The position numbers were made by a program, and so were the translations under genes. From Dryomyza anilis (taxonomy: Eukaryota; Arthropoda; Insecta; Diptera; Dryomyzidae), in the NCBI GenBank assembly GCA_951804985.1, contig OX638131.1, positions 108,059,363-108,123,362 on the forward strand: 64,000 nucleotides of DNA, read 5' to 3'. The notes under the pieces are model-generated. The model saw only the letters and a list, made by a program, of their open reading frames with translations. It searched no databases and was not told the DNA's origin. This document shows positions 35,837 through 47,559 of the stretch, one piece after another. The first letter of the stretch is position 1. The number at the start of each line of letters is the position of its first letter.

Positions 35837-36488
35837 AATTTATAAAATTGACTTAATTTAATAGTATAGAAACTATAAATTGTATGGTATAAATGATATT
35901 CTTTCTTGGAGTGGTTAATGTCGGAGCGCATTACACACATGATTAAAGTGGTGATATTAATTTGCAGAGAGAGAGAGAGAGAAACACACAGAAATTTCGG
36001 TAATCAAAGTAGACAACATTTAAACGACGTCACAGACCAACAACACAAGTCTTTAGGTTGCACTTTGCACGCCTTCTTATAAGACCTGCACTACTAAAAT
36101 TTCAATGGCGATGCTTTGAGCATTAGAGCGTGTTTGCCTCTTTGGCTCTATGTGTGAGCATAGCATGTATATGTTTTATGAATGTGTGTGTGTGTGTGTG
36201 TGTGTGCTATAAATGTTTGTGAGAATAATATGCAGCTTATTCGCGTGTGGTGCATGTTGCGGCGCATGTTTGTGGTGTGACGTCGGAAGACAGCCAACCA
36301 AGGTATAGCGTCTTGCACTGCGGTTGATTCAAAGACTAAGACTGAGACTGAAATTGAAGCTGTGGTAAATGCATTGTGAGCACACTAATTTTCTTGTTAA
36401 CATAGCGTATATGGGTTTGGAATGCTTTTGTGCAAAATTTTGTATTTGGAATTTAATTAAACAACAAATTTAATTCCTAGTAATAAAT
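35837..36488. other. Unique stretch with (GA)n and (GT)n microsatellites
   Basis: (GA)n at about 35966-35981 and (GT)n at about 36184-36207, in otherwise non-repetitive DNA. No ORF. Confidence 0.6.
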
Positions 36489-38762
36489 GCAATTTTAAGT
36501 AAAAAAAACTGAATTTTTAGTGAAAAATTGAATTTTTGGTAATAATCGGTTTTTTAGTGAAAAACACAATTTTTAGTGAGAAATAAAAATTTTACTGAAA
36601 AATTTCACATTTCAATTTTTAGTGAAAATTTTAATTTTTAGTGAAAATTTTAATTTGTAGTGAAAATTTTAATTTTTGTGAAAATTTAATTTAAAAAAAA
36701 AAATGAATTTTAAATGAAAAATTTATTTTTTAGTGAAAATTGAGTTTTTAGTGAAAAATAGAATTTTTATTAAAAAATTGAATTTTTAGTAAAAATTTAA
36801 TTTTTAGTCAAAAACTAAATATTTGAATTTTTATTTTTAGTTGAAATTTTAATTTTTAGTGAAAATTTTAATTTTTAGTGAAAATTTTAATTTTAAGTGG
36901 AAATTTTAATTTTAAGTGAAAATTTTAATTTGAAGTAAAAATTTTAATTTTAAGTGAAAATTTTAATTTTAAGTGAAAATTTAATTTTAATAAAAAAAAA
37001 CTGAATTTCAAATGAAAAATTTATTTTTTAGTGAAAATTGAGTTTTTAGTGAAAAATTGAATTTTTATTGAAAAATTGAATTTTTAGTAAAAATTTAATT
37101 TTTAGTGAAAAATTAAATATTTCAATTTTTATTTGCAATTTTAATTTTTAGTTGATATTTTAATTTTTAGTGAAAATTTTAATTTTTAGTGAAAATTTTA
37201 ATTTTAAGTGAAAATTTGAATTTTAAGTGAAAATTTTAATTTTAAGAGAACATATTAATTTTAAGTGAAAATAAAAAAAACTGAATTATAAATGAAAAAT
37301 TTAATTTTTAGTGAAAATTGAGTTCTTAGTGAAAATTTGAATTTTTAGTGAAAAATTGAATTTTTAATGAAAAAGTGAATTTTTAGTGAAAAATTGAATT
37401 TTTATTGAAAAATTGAATTTTTAGTAAAAATTTAATTTTTAGTGAAAAATTGAATTTTAGTGAAAAATTGAATTTTTAGTGAATATTGAATTTTTAGTGA
37501 AAAATTGAATTTTTAGTGAAAAATTGAATTTTTAGTGAACATTTGAATTTTTAGTGAACATTTGAATTTTTAGTAAAAATTTGAATTTTTAGTGAAACAA
37601 TTTTAAAATTTTTTGACTTTTAAAAATGTCACTGTTCCGTATTTTAATCTGTTCTAAGAAACTGACAGCTTCCAACTGATTGCATTTCCAAAAGAAAAAT
37701 TGAAAAATTGAATTTTTGGTAAAAATCGGTTTTTTAGTGAAAAACACAATTTTTAGTGAGAAATAAAAATTTTACTGAAAAATTTCAAATTTTAATTTTT
37801 AGTTGCAATTTTAATTTTTAGTTGCAATTTTAATTTTTAGTTCAAATTTTAATTTTTAGTGAAAATTTTAATTTTAAGTGAAAATTTAATTTTAATAAAA
37901 AAAAAACTGAATTTTAAATGAAAAATTTATTTTTTTAGTAAAAATTGAGTTTTTAGTGAAAAATTGAATTTTTATTAAAAATTTAATTTTTAGTGAAATA
38001 ATAAATATTCCAATTTTTAGTTGCAATTTTAATTTTTAGTTGAAATATTAATTTTTAGTGAAAATTTTAATTTTTAGTGAAAATTTTAATTTTAAGTGAA
38101 AATTTTAATTTGAAGTAAAAATTTTAATTTTAAGTGAAAATTTTAATTTTAAGTGAAAATTTAATTTTAATAAAAAAAAACTGAATTTCAAATGAAAAAT
38201 TTATTTTTTAGTGAAAATTGAGTTTTTAGTGAAAAATTGAATTTTTAGTGAAAAATTAAATATTTCAATTTTTATTTGCAATTTTAATTTTTAGTTGATA
38301 TTTTAATTTTTAGTGAAAATTTTAATTTTTAGTGAAAATTTTAATTTTAAGTGAAAATTTGAATTTTAAGTGAAAATTTTAATTTTAAGAGAACATATTA
38401 ATTTTAAGTGAAAATAAAAAAAACTGAATTATAAATGAAAAATTTAATTTTTAGTGAAAATTGAGTTCTTAGTGAAAATTTGAATTTTTAGTGAAAAATT
38501 GAATTTTTAGTGAAAAAGTGAATTTTTAGTGAAAAATTGAATTTTTTGTGAAAAATTGAATTTTTAGTGAAAAATTGAATTTTTAGTGAAAAATTGAATT
38601 TTTAGTGAAAAATTGAATTTTTAGTGAATATTGAATTTTTAGTGAAAAATTGAATTTTTAGTGAAAAATTGAATTTTTAGTGAACATTTGAATTTTTAGT
38701 GAACATTTGAATTTTTAGTAAAAATTTGAATTTTTAGTGAAACAATTTTAAAATTTTTTGAC
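36489..38762 (+). repeat. 19-bp satellite block 4 with ~1145-bp higher-order duplication
   Basis: Diverged 17-19 bp units in the same orientation as block 1. A non-satellite marker (TTTTTGACTTTTAAAAATGT followed by CACTGTTCCG and CAGCTTCCAACTGATTGC) ends at about 37697 and again at about 38842. The distance between equivalent bases is 1145 bp, so the array plus its marker was duplicated in tandem. Confidence 0.92.
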
Positions 38763-38842
38763 TTTTAAAAATGTCACTGTTCCGTATTTTAATCTGTTCT
38801 AAGAAACTGACAGCTTCCAACTGATTGCATTTCCAAAAGAAA

Positions 38843-40560
38843 GAAAATAAAAATGAAATTTGATAATGTACACAACAAATTATATAAAATTAAATAAAAA
38901 AGTAAAAAATGTCACATAGAAAACAATTTAAAGAAATGCCTTAGTTTTGCGCAACCTGACAAACTGTTCGTTTACACTTGAGTGGCGCTCAGGCCAGGCG
39001 ATATCAAATGTTGCAAAATAAAATGAGGGCCATTTTTTATTTCAATATTTTTTTTTGTTCCACACAATATTTGCTATTTTGAGACGCTGTCAACTGGCTG
39101 GCGGAGCATTAAGTGTATGAAGGATATTAACTGTCATACGCTGATTGACATCGACTACAATGCGACACTAATGACTGACTGCAGCCCAAACACTTGGCCA
39201 TTTTGGACGACCGGCAGCTAAGTTACGCTGCTCTGTAGGCCCGGCACTGCACAGCCCGGCCTGGCCTGGCAGTTGGTCAACAATACGAATTGCTGATGTT
39301 GGCAACTAATAAAAATGCTCGGTTTATTGAATGGCAGCAAATAGATAAATGAAAATTGACAGTAACTGTTGAACCATAGGGGCAAAAGTGTGAAAAAGAA
39401 AAAAACCTAAAAAAAAACAGATAAAATCGAAATGAACGAAACGGAAGTTCAAAGAAATTCACACTCAAATTAACATTGAGAGAAGTTGAAAAAGTTTACA
39501 TTAAGGTGCGCAAAACGATGATTGAAATTGAATTTAATGGTATAGTTTTAGGCGCTTTTAAAATTTAATTTTTGATGTTTGTGAGAAAAAAAGCAAGTTT
39601 TTCTGATATTTAATAAAAAATTTAATAAAACAAGTTGAGATTTTTTTTTAATTAATTTTTTTTAATTTATATAAAAATTCTTTTGGTTTTTTACTCAATT
39701 TAGAGTGTGTAAAACAATGCTTAATATAAAACAAAATTGAACTTATTTTTAAAGCATGGTTTTCGGCTCTTTTTTAAAAATTTTTATTATGATTTGGGTT
39801 ACTCACTTCAAGGTGTACAAAATATTAATTGGAATCAATTTAAAATGATTTGGTTTTTTAAAGCATAACTAAATTTGCATTACTATTTTTTTATATATAT
39901 ATAAAATAATATATTTATATAAAATATATTTTTTATATTTTCGAATATTTGTATTAAATTCAAATTAAATTTATTTGTAAAGCCTAAATCTAGGTTTTTT
40001 TTAAGTATTATTTCTAGAATATTTGAGAAATAGTTTTTCATTTTTACATTGTTGTATATGTTGTTCGAAAAATATTTGCTTATTTGGAAAAGGTTAACAA
40101 AAACTACTAATTAACATAACATAAAAAATAAAATTAGAAAAAAGAAAGAAATACATAATTTTAGGCGCATTTCAAACATTTTGTACATTATCTGCTTTTA
40201 AGTGTTTAGTTTATATTATTTTTATTTTAATTACTATTAGCAGCTAAGTGCCACTAAAAACACTTTTACTATATTATAGTATCTTTATATAGAAAAACCA
40301 AAAATATATGTCTTTGCACACTTAGCCCAAATGTATGCAGAAAATAACGCACAATTGATTTCAGTGGTCACATTATGATGCCAAAAAAGGTCAAAAAAAA
40401 AATTGAATTGATTGCAACTTTTTATTTTTTAAATTTGTTTCGGAATAATTTTATTTTCATCCAAATTTTAAATTTTCATGAAAATAAATTTTTAATCAAA
40501 ATCTTAGATTTTTAAAAATTTAATTTGAATTTCAAAATAAACTAAATCACTAAAAAAAAA
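38843..40560. other. Unique island then AT-rich spacer
   Basis: 38940-39480 is mixed to GC-rich (GGCCCGGCACTGCACAGCCC near 39238) and non-repetitive. 39480-40560 is A/T runs with no structure. The 63-codon minus-strand frame at 39277 is not supported. Confidence 0.4.
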
Positions 40561-40631
40561 TCAGTATTTCACTAAAGTGTCAAATTTTCATAAAAAGTGC
40601 AATTTTTACTAAAAAAAATGTTCACTAAAAA
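40560..40631 (-). repeat. 19-bp satellite block 5, left part
   Basis: Diverged CACTAAA/TCACTAAAAA units up to the Helitron insertion point; the array resumes at 42100. Confidence 0.7.
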
Positions 40632-42095
40632 TCTATATATATAAAAATGAAATGTCCTGTGTGTGCCAGAGCATCACGGGAGAACGAACTGACGGATTTG
40701 CCTGATTCTTTTTGTATTTTGTTCGTGTCAATGCAAGAGTGGTTTAGGAAAAAAGAAAAGTCGGAAAAACCCAAAGAAAATTTTCCTCCTAAGGTACAAA
40801 CATGGGCGTGGCAAAACTAAACTTTTAATTCAAAATATCTGTATAAGATAGCCACAGTTATGAAATTGGGCTCAGTAATGTATTTTGTTGTTGTTTATAT
40901 TTTTGCTAAATGTGGGCGGAATTTGATAAAGGGGAGTGTCACTTCCCATATAACCATAACTTTTAAAATGCTATAACTCCTGACCAGAGTTATGTAAATT
41001 GGAACAAAGGTTCATATTAAAAAGTAAAATCGTCACGTAGAATGTGGGCGGGATTGTATAAAGGGGCGTGGTATCTTTATACAAAAGGGGCGTGGCACAT
41101 CCTGACATACTAAAAGTAGAGTTATAAAAATCAAATCAAATGTTCATATTTAAAACTCCGATCATCACGTCGAATATGGACGGGATTGGACAATGGGTCG
41201 TGGCACCTCCCATACTAAAAAAAAACCTTAAAATTTGCTATTACTCTTTACCTACTAAGTGCAGAGTTTAAAAAATCGAAACAAAAGATTATATTAAACA
41301 TTGTAATTGTCACAGGGCTGGAAAAAAATCCGGATACTTTGTGAAAAAAAATTCTGGAAGCCGTTTTCATCAGATACTATTAGATTCAATCAATATCTAC
41401 CGCTTCAAAAATTGTCATAGAATTGACTTGATTTAAATCCATGGTTTCGGCGACTACATCATTAAATTATTTGGATCTACATAAAGGCCTAAGTTGGGTA
41501 ATATGTATGTTGGCTAATTTAATATATGAATCATTTCATTACCATCTTCACCAGAGATTTCATCCAGCAGTGGTTCAAATAATTATTTTCGATTTGGTGA
41601 TTTATATCAAATTCTTAAATTTTCAAAACATAAATTGTACCCTGAAAACCACAAATATATTTCCTTAGTTATAATTCGAAAAATGTTCAAACATAAAAAA
41701 AATCAAAAAATCTTGGAATTTTTAAGTGGATGAAACAAAAAAAAACGAATCGATTTTTTGGGAGTGGAGAGCCCTGCGTAGAATTTGGACGGAATTGGAC
41801 AATGGGACGAGACACCTCCCATATAACAAAAATTTTAAAAATGCTAAAACTCCTGACTTAATAACAGCAGAGTTTTACAAGTCGAAACAAAGGATCATTT
41901 TTAAAAATGTTAATAGTCACGTGGAATGTGATCGAGATTGGAAATAGAGGCATGGCACTATGATCAATATGGGCGGGAAAAGGCGACGTAGACATGCACT
42001 AAAAAGGGGCGTAAATGTATCCACACTTTATGAACGATATAGTTTTACAATTACAAAAACTTTGCACGGGCGAAGCTGTGAACGGGTCCAGCTAG
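40632..42095 (+). mobile_element. Non-autonomous Helitron inserted in the 19-bp satellite
   Basis: The 5' end is TCTATATATATAAAAATGAA after an A. The 3' end is GCACGGGCGAAGCTGTGAAC...GGGTCCAGCTAG before a T, matching Helitron rules (A|TC...CTAG|T) and known insect Helitron ends. The interior has ~110-130-bp repeats of the type GTGGGCGGGATTG...GGGGCGTGGCACCTCCCATA (near 40915, 41040, 41165 and 41790). There is no Rep/helicase frame. Satellite on both sides shows the insertion point. Confidence 0.85.
41313..41776. mobile_element. hAT-like MITE inside the Helitron
   Basis: The left end CAGGGCTGGAAAAAAATCC and the complement of the right end CAGGGCTCTCCACTCCCAAA share CAGGGCT. Removing it rejoins the Helitron repeat phrase GTCA|CGTAGAAT. 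A clear 8-bp target duplication is not visible. No transposase frame; the 75-codon frame at 41441 is unsupported. Confidence 0.5.
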
Positions 42096-42097
42096 TA

Positions 42098-42886
42098 CAA
42101 AATAAAATATTCATTCACTAAAAATTCAATTTTTCACTAAAAATTCAATTTTACACTAAAAAATACAATTTTTCACTAAAAATTCAAATTTTCACTAAAA
42201 ATGCAAATTTTCACTAAAAATTCAATTTGTCACTAAAAATTCAATTTTTCACTAAAAATTCAAATGTTCACTAAAAATTAAATTTATAACCAAAAATTAA
42301 AATTTTCACTAAAAATTAAAATTTTCACTAAAAATTAAATTTTTTACTAAAAATTAAATTTTTCACTAAAAATTAAATTTTTCACTAAAAATTAAAATTT
42401 TCACTAAAAATTCAATTTTTCACTAAAAATTCAATTTTTCAATAAAAATTAAATTTTTTGCTAAAAATTAAATTTTTCACTAAAAAATTAAATTTTTCAT
42501 TAAAAACTCAATTGTATACTAAAAATTAACATTTTCATTACAAATTGAAATTTTCACTACAAAATAAATTTTTCATTAAAAAATCAATTTTTCACTAAAA
42601 ATTCAATTTTTCACTAAAAAAAATATAATTTTTCACTAAAAATTCAATTTTTCACTAAAAAATTAAATTTTTCACAAAAATAAAATAATCCGTTTTCACT
42701 AAAAATTTAATGTTTCACTTTAAAATTCAATTTATTACTAAAAATACAAATTTTCACTAATATTAAATTTTTCATTTCTACCTAAAATTTCAATTTTTCG
42801 CTAAAAAAAAATATTTTTCACTAAAAATTATATTGCTTATTAAAAATTCAAAATTTCACTATAAAAATCAAATGTTCATTAACCAA
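42098..42886 (-). repeat. 19-bp satellite block 5, right part
   Basis: ATTCAATTTTTCACTAAAA units in the same orientation as block 3, continuing the array broken by the Helitron. Confidence 0.95.
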
Positions 42887-42888
42887 AA

Positions 42889-44490
42889 GGGCATTCCATT
42901 GTGACGGGCGTTACATTCGTACGATTAAAAACCTTCTCATAGGATAGATATATTTTTAGGATGCAGAATATAGATCTTATGGTCCTCTATGCATGTATAA
43001 AAAAAGTTTTGCAATAGCTCCTACACCTTTTTAAAAATTTGAAGTTAAATGCTATGACGGACGTTACACGCACTTTTTCAAAAAACAGAGTTTACTCTAC
43101 AAAATATTAAATTTTAGCTAAACTACTCGGACTATGGGCATAAGGTATATCTCAAATATTTCATTAATATTGAGAGTTCTCTTCTCTATAACAAAATTCT
43201 GAAATGGTTACTTTGATCACTGACTTATAAAGTATAAAAACTTGTGACGGGTGTTACATATTTTGGGACGGGCGTTACCTGTACGAATCTTATACAAATA
43301 TAGATGAAAATTCAAATTATGAATTCAAATTTTTTGATGAACAAGAGCAAATTTTAGTGGTAGGAATGGTAAATCGTTATTTTAAGGGACACCGTCGACA
43401 TATAATTTATGTGGAAAACGGAACATTTCGTTGTGAAAAAAATTACCATTCTTTTAAATTAGTACTATGTCTGTATCATTTGTAATCCGTTTCCATCGCA
43501 GCTTATATAAATATTTCTCGCATTTCGAAAATCATGAATTTTTTTGTGATTTTTAATGATTTTTTGTAAGGTTTTGAATTTCCCTTTTTTTATATTTCCT
43601 TATTGAATATTTTGAAATATTTACTACTTTTTCTATGGTCAAATAATAAAATAATTAATTATTCCAGAAAAAAATATATCCAGAAAAAAATTCCCTCAAA
43701 TCCCATTAAAATTGGTCAATAGGACATTTATTGATTTAATACTATAAAAAAAATAAATCTTTTAATATAAACTCAATGGCATTGTCATGTTATTTTCTAG
43801 TATTTAACGGTATTTTACGATTAAAATAATAATTTATCCTATTGTCTATTTTTAATAGTAAAAAACTATTATTTTTATAGTATATTTTTCTGGGTGTATA
43901 TTAAGAAATATATAATTTTCCAGTATTTTTGTTTTGCGACGATTGTGACGGGCGTTACAATATTTTGGATGGATATAGAAAACTCGAGAATATCTATGAA
44001 ACCAAAGACTATATAAAATGAATAGATACGACAAAAATATTTATTTTTACAAAGTATTCCAGTTGTAGGTTTGCAAAATAGTTTGCAAAATAACTTTTAC
44101 CATTTTTTTTGTGACGGGCGTAACAACTCAAAAGACTAAAACTGTTTGGTTAATTGTCAGTACTTTGAACCACTTATCACCAATACAATATTTGGCATAC
44201 TTACACCAAAAAATTGCCTTTCAAATTATACTATTCAATATTCTTTCGGATTCAAAACAACGAAACTACACTGTTTCATATATTGCCTCAATTTTATGCA
44301 ATAAAAATTTTAAAAAAATACTTGACTTGAATTGAGAAAAAAATACATTTGCCATGAATTTTGGTAAATTCTAATCACAGAATATGAAATTATAAGTATT
44401 TCTTATTCTAAAAATCATTAAACGGAATCAATAGGTTTAACTTTAATATATCACACCTTGGTAACGTTTTCTGTGGAATGCCTCAAAATC
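42889..44490. mobile_element. Candidate TIR element with six GTGACGGGCGTTAC motifs
   Basis: The segment splits the 19-bp satellite (block 5 to its left, a short block at 44500-44640 to its right). Left edge: AGGGCATTCCATTGTGACGG. The complement of the right edge is TTTGAGGCATTCCACAGAAA, so the shared terminus is short (GGCATTCCA). The motif GTGACGGGCGTTAC, with small changes, occurs at 42901, 43054, 43244, 43265, 43945 and 44111, always on the + strand. A TACACCCAG-type MITE is nested at 43675-43899. The 74-codon frame at 44111 has no known domain. I do not recognise the family; it could also be unique DNA with a dispersed motif. Confidence 0.45.
43675..43899. mobile_element. TACACCCAG-type MITE, copy 3
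   Basis: Left part CCAGAAAAAAATTCCCTCAA then CCCATTAAAATTGGTCAATA; right end TTTTTCTGGGTGTATA. It aligns in reverse orientation with the 223-bp copy at 49286-49508 over its whole length. Confidence 0.8.
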
Positions 44491-44640
44491 AAATTTGCAC
44501 TGAAAATTCAAATTTTACTATAAATTAAATTTTTCACTAAAATTTAAATGTTCACTAAAAAAAATGTTAGCACATCAAATTTTCAATAAAAATTCATATT
44601 TTTACTTGAAATCGAATTGTTCTCCAATATTAAAACACCA
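44491..44640 (-). repeat. 19-bp satellite, short block 6
   Basis: A few diverged units (TTTTCACTAAAATTTAAATG etc.) in the orientation of blocks 3 and 5. Confidence 0.65.
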
Positions 44641-45590
44641 AAAAACCATTAAATGACAACACATTCAATTTGTTAATTAATAAATTTTAAAATAACTGTG
44701 CAGTTTTTGTGTTTTTCTACAGCAATAAAAAAAACAAGTAAAACTTTAAACACTAATTAAAGGACAACAACTCAGTGACAAGTTGCAAGCAAGGCTGTGC
44801 TTTGCAAGGCTGAATGCAGCAATGAAGGCTGGCAACAACAATAACAACAATTACAACAACTTAGCACAAGACAAACACCAAAACTACAACAAGTTATTTG
44901 AACGGAAATATTTTAACTGACGCAGGCGGCAGGCAGCGCATGTATAAAACACGCAAACGAGCGAAGCAACGCAACTGTATGAGTAACATGTATGCTGCAC
45001 TTTGTTGGAGTATGTGTGATGTAATGTGTGTGTCTGTATCTGTGTGCTGAAGGCAAAGGACAAAGCAGTAACGATAAATGTTGCCTAGGTTAGGGTTGGG
45101 TAAAGTTTGAAAGGCTGCCAAAGCGAAAGGCCAAAGCGAAAAAAGCAGCAGAATAAGTAGTAGAAGTTGTTGGTGACGTAGCATAAAGTGTGCCTACGTT
45201 GTGAAACTTAACAACAACAAATAAAGAAAAAAGCAAACAACAAAAATTACGTGGTGTACAAAAACAACAACCTTAACAATTTGCGGCAACTTCAGGGCCA
45301 TGCAAACCTAATTGACTTGGTTGCTGAGAACCAAACACATGTTGCTCACATGCACAAAATGCTGCAGCAACAGCAGCGTCAAACAGTTGGCTAGCAACAC
45401 GAAGCAGAAAAAATGAAATCAACGACTGTCGGCCAACGGCGACACATGACAGCAGACACGACGAAATAAAAACAAATAATTGAATCATATTTAAAGTAAA
45501 TCATTTCATGTTTAGTATTATGTTTGGGACAAACATGTATGTTTTGTGGTGAGTAGAATCATTTATAATAATTATTCTATAATTACTGCA
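44641..45590. other. Non-repetitive CAA-rich island
   Basis: Mixed composition with CAACAACAA tracts and TGTGTGTCTGTATCTGTGTG near 45025. Minus-strand frames of 96 and 71 codons (44894-45184, 45273-45488) begin with hydrophobic stretches but run through simple CAA/CAG tracts. I do not call them. Confidence 0.4.
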
Positions 45591-46010
45591 ATCATGTGTT
45601 TAATGTGGTTTATTGGTATAATCATTAAATGTTTGTACCAAGTATATTTTAAAGAAAACATTGTTGCAGAGATCATTTTCTAATTGCTGTAATCATGTTT
45701 TTATATGTGACTTTGTTGTAGTCGACTTTGAACATTTACCCCAATCATTATTTTTATTTACAACATTGTTAATTAAATCATAATATAATTAATACCGCAG
45801 TTTTCAATGTGGTGTATTGGTGTAATCATTAAATGTTTGTGCCAAGTATATTTTAAAATAAATTTTGTTGCAGAGATCATGTTCCAATTGCTGCAACTAT
45901 GTTTTTCTATGTAACTTTGTTGCGGTCAACCTCAAACTTTTACTGCAATCATTATATTTAATCAACAATGTTTTAATTGTTGATTAAATCATAATATAAT
46001 TAATACCGCA
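45590..46010 (+). repeat. Tandem ~205-215-bp repeat, two copies
   Basis: The phrases GGTGTATTGG/GGTTTATTGG, ATCATTAAATGTTTGT, TTGTTGCAGAGATCAT and AATCATAATATAATTAATAC recur in order, ending at about 45800 and 46007. A further partial copy seems to resume after the SINE at about 47556 (GTTTTCAAATATCACTTTGT). Confidence 0.85.
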
Positions 46011-46211
46011 GTAGCATCGGTAACTACAGGTTAGTACGTTGGACCGCGAACAGAAAGGTCCCAGGTTCAAGCCTGGACTGGTGCTAACAATGTCTTTTCA
46101 TAGAAAATATTTTTCTATACCACGCTATCTCTCGGCAGTAAATGGGAAACCTAAGAGGGTAAAACATTGTCTATGAATAGCTCTCACCCGCCGTTCAGAA
46201 TCGGCATTATA

Positions 46212-47466
46212 AGGACTGCGTCTAATAAAATTGTCCGTTACATATCTTCCCATATTGTGCTATTGCAAGATTCAAATTAAAAAAAATTGATCATAGTAGC
46301 TCTGAATTAAATGGCAGAAAATAATTTGTGTCAGTTATAGTCAATACAAAATTTATTTAACGCGAAAATGACAAACGAAGTGGAAGTGCGAGAAAATATA
46401 ATTAAAATTTTCCAAAAACAACCTAGTTGGTCTTTTAAAAAAATTGCCAAGGAGGTCGGGGCTAACCCTAAGACCATTTCTCGCGTTATCAACCGCTTTA
46501 AGGAAGACCTGAGGGCCACATGATCGTGAAAAGTCGAAGAAGGTTGTGAATATTTTAAAGAAAGATTCAAGCATATCCGGAAGGAAATTGCCGAGAAAGG
46601 CGGATTGCTCAGAATCTTTCGTGCGCAGGGCTAAGAAAGAAGCTGGGCTGAAGACGTACAAGGTCCAAAAAGTTCCGGATAGAAATGCCGTCAAGAATGA
46701 AACCGCAAAACAACGAGCTTAAATTAAAAGCTGAATCACGATTTTTTTTTTTAAATTCGATTGCTACATAATGGACGACTAAACTTATGTTTTATCGGAC
46801 TTTTCTCAGCTACCTGGACAGGAATTTTATACAGCCGATTCTCGAGGAAATGTCGCTGAAAAGTTCAAATAAAAAAATGACAAAATTCCCAAAGAAATTC
46901 CTTGTTTGGCAGACAATTTGCAGTTGTGGAAAAAGGAGCAGCGGGTACAAATAATAGCGAAATATATGTGAAGGAATGCTTGCAAAACAGATTGCTTCCA
47001 TTTTTACGCCAACATGGAGTGTCCACATTTTTTTGACCTGACCTCGCTTCATGTCACTACAGCAAAACGGCCTTAGAGTGGATCCAACAAAATGCAGTGA
47101 TTTTGGTGCCTAGAGAAGCCAATCCACCAAACTGTCCAGAACTCAGGCCGATTGAGAGATACTGGGCTTTAGTAAAAAGGGAGATGAATACAACAAAAAA
47201 AGTGGCCAAAGACCTTCAAGACTTTAAAAGAAAGTGGTCTTCAGCAGCTGTGAGGGTGTCGGACACTACCATTACAACATTAATGGAAGGGGTTCCGGAA
47301 AAATTTAAACTTTTTATTAAAAAATATTAATTTCTGGTTTTTTATATATTTTTTTAAATCTAAAAATAATTTGCAAAATAAAATATTTTATTCTATAAAA
47401 ATTCGATTACTAGATTTCTAGATTTTTTTCATTTTTGTAGCGGACAATTTTATTCGACGCAGTCCT
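46212..47466 (+). mobile_element. Tc1/mariner element, DD37E type, defective
   Basis: 1255 bp with 31-bp terminal inverted repeats that differ at two positions (starting AGGACTGCGTC, then AATAAAATTGTCCG), flanked by TA at 46210-46211 and 47467-47468. It contains a broken transposase gene. TA target, TIR length and total size fit the IS630-Tc1-mariner superfamily, and the spacing between the last two catalytic residues (37) fits the insect DD37E group. Confidence 0.92.
46368..47330 (+). pseudogene. DD37E transposase pseudogene
   Basis: The frame starts at ATG 46368 and encodes an N-terminal helix-turn-helix region (about residues 15-50, with KKIAKEVGANPKTISRVI) before TGA at 46521. Later parts continue in shifted frames. 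A first catalytic region near 46773 reads MDD-stop-TYVLSDF, so the Glu codon next to the catalytic Asp is now TAA. A PDLASCHYS region near 47038 gives the second Asp. NPPNCPELRPIERYW at about 47119-47163 gives the Glu, with 37 residues between. The last intact stretch ends at TAA 47328-47330. At least two stops and several frameshifts mean it cannot make active transposase. Confidence 0.88.
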
Positions 47467-47559
47467 TATGGTAGATCACACCACTTTGAGTACAAATATA
47501 ACACAAGTTCTTATAGGACTATAGCGCCAAAATATTATTATATTATAATTAATACCATC

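Larger units (their letters stand above)
46008..47539 (+). mobile_element. tRNA-derived SINE, copy 3, split by a Tc1-type element
   Basis: Begins GTAGCATCGGTAACTACAGG (A-box region), with GGTTCAAGCCTGGACTGG (B-box). The body continues to GAATCGGCATTA at 46209 and resumes at 47467 with TGGTAGATCACACCACTTTG, as expected from copy 1. A ~17-bp target duplication flanks the whole (ATAATATAATTAATACC at 45991-46007, ATATTATAATTAATACC at 47540-47556). Confidence 0.85.

Noticed and set aside
44894..45184. 96-codon minus-strand frame starting with a Leu-rich, signal-like stretch
   Set aside because: The Leu run is the complement of CAACAA/CAGCAG simple sequence; the rest shows no constraint. Kept as a unique island only.
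46012..46080. Possible tRNA gene (A and B boxes)
   Set aside because: The acceptor stem does not close and the sequence continues into a shared SINE body also found at 17656 and 50905.
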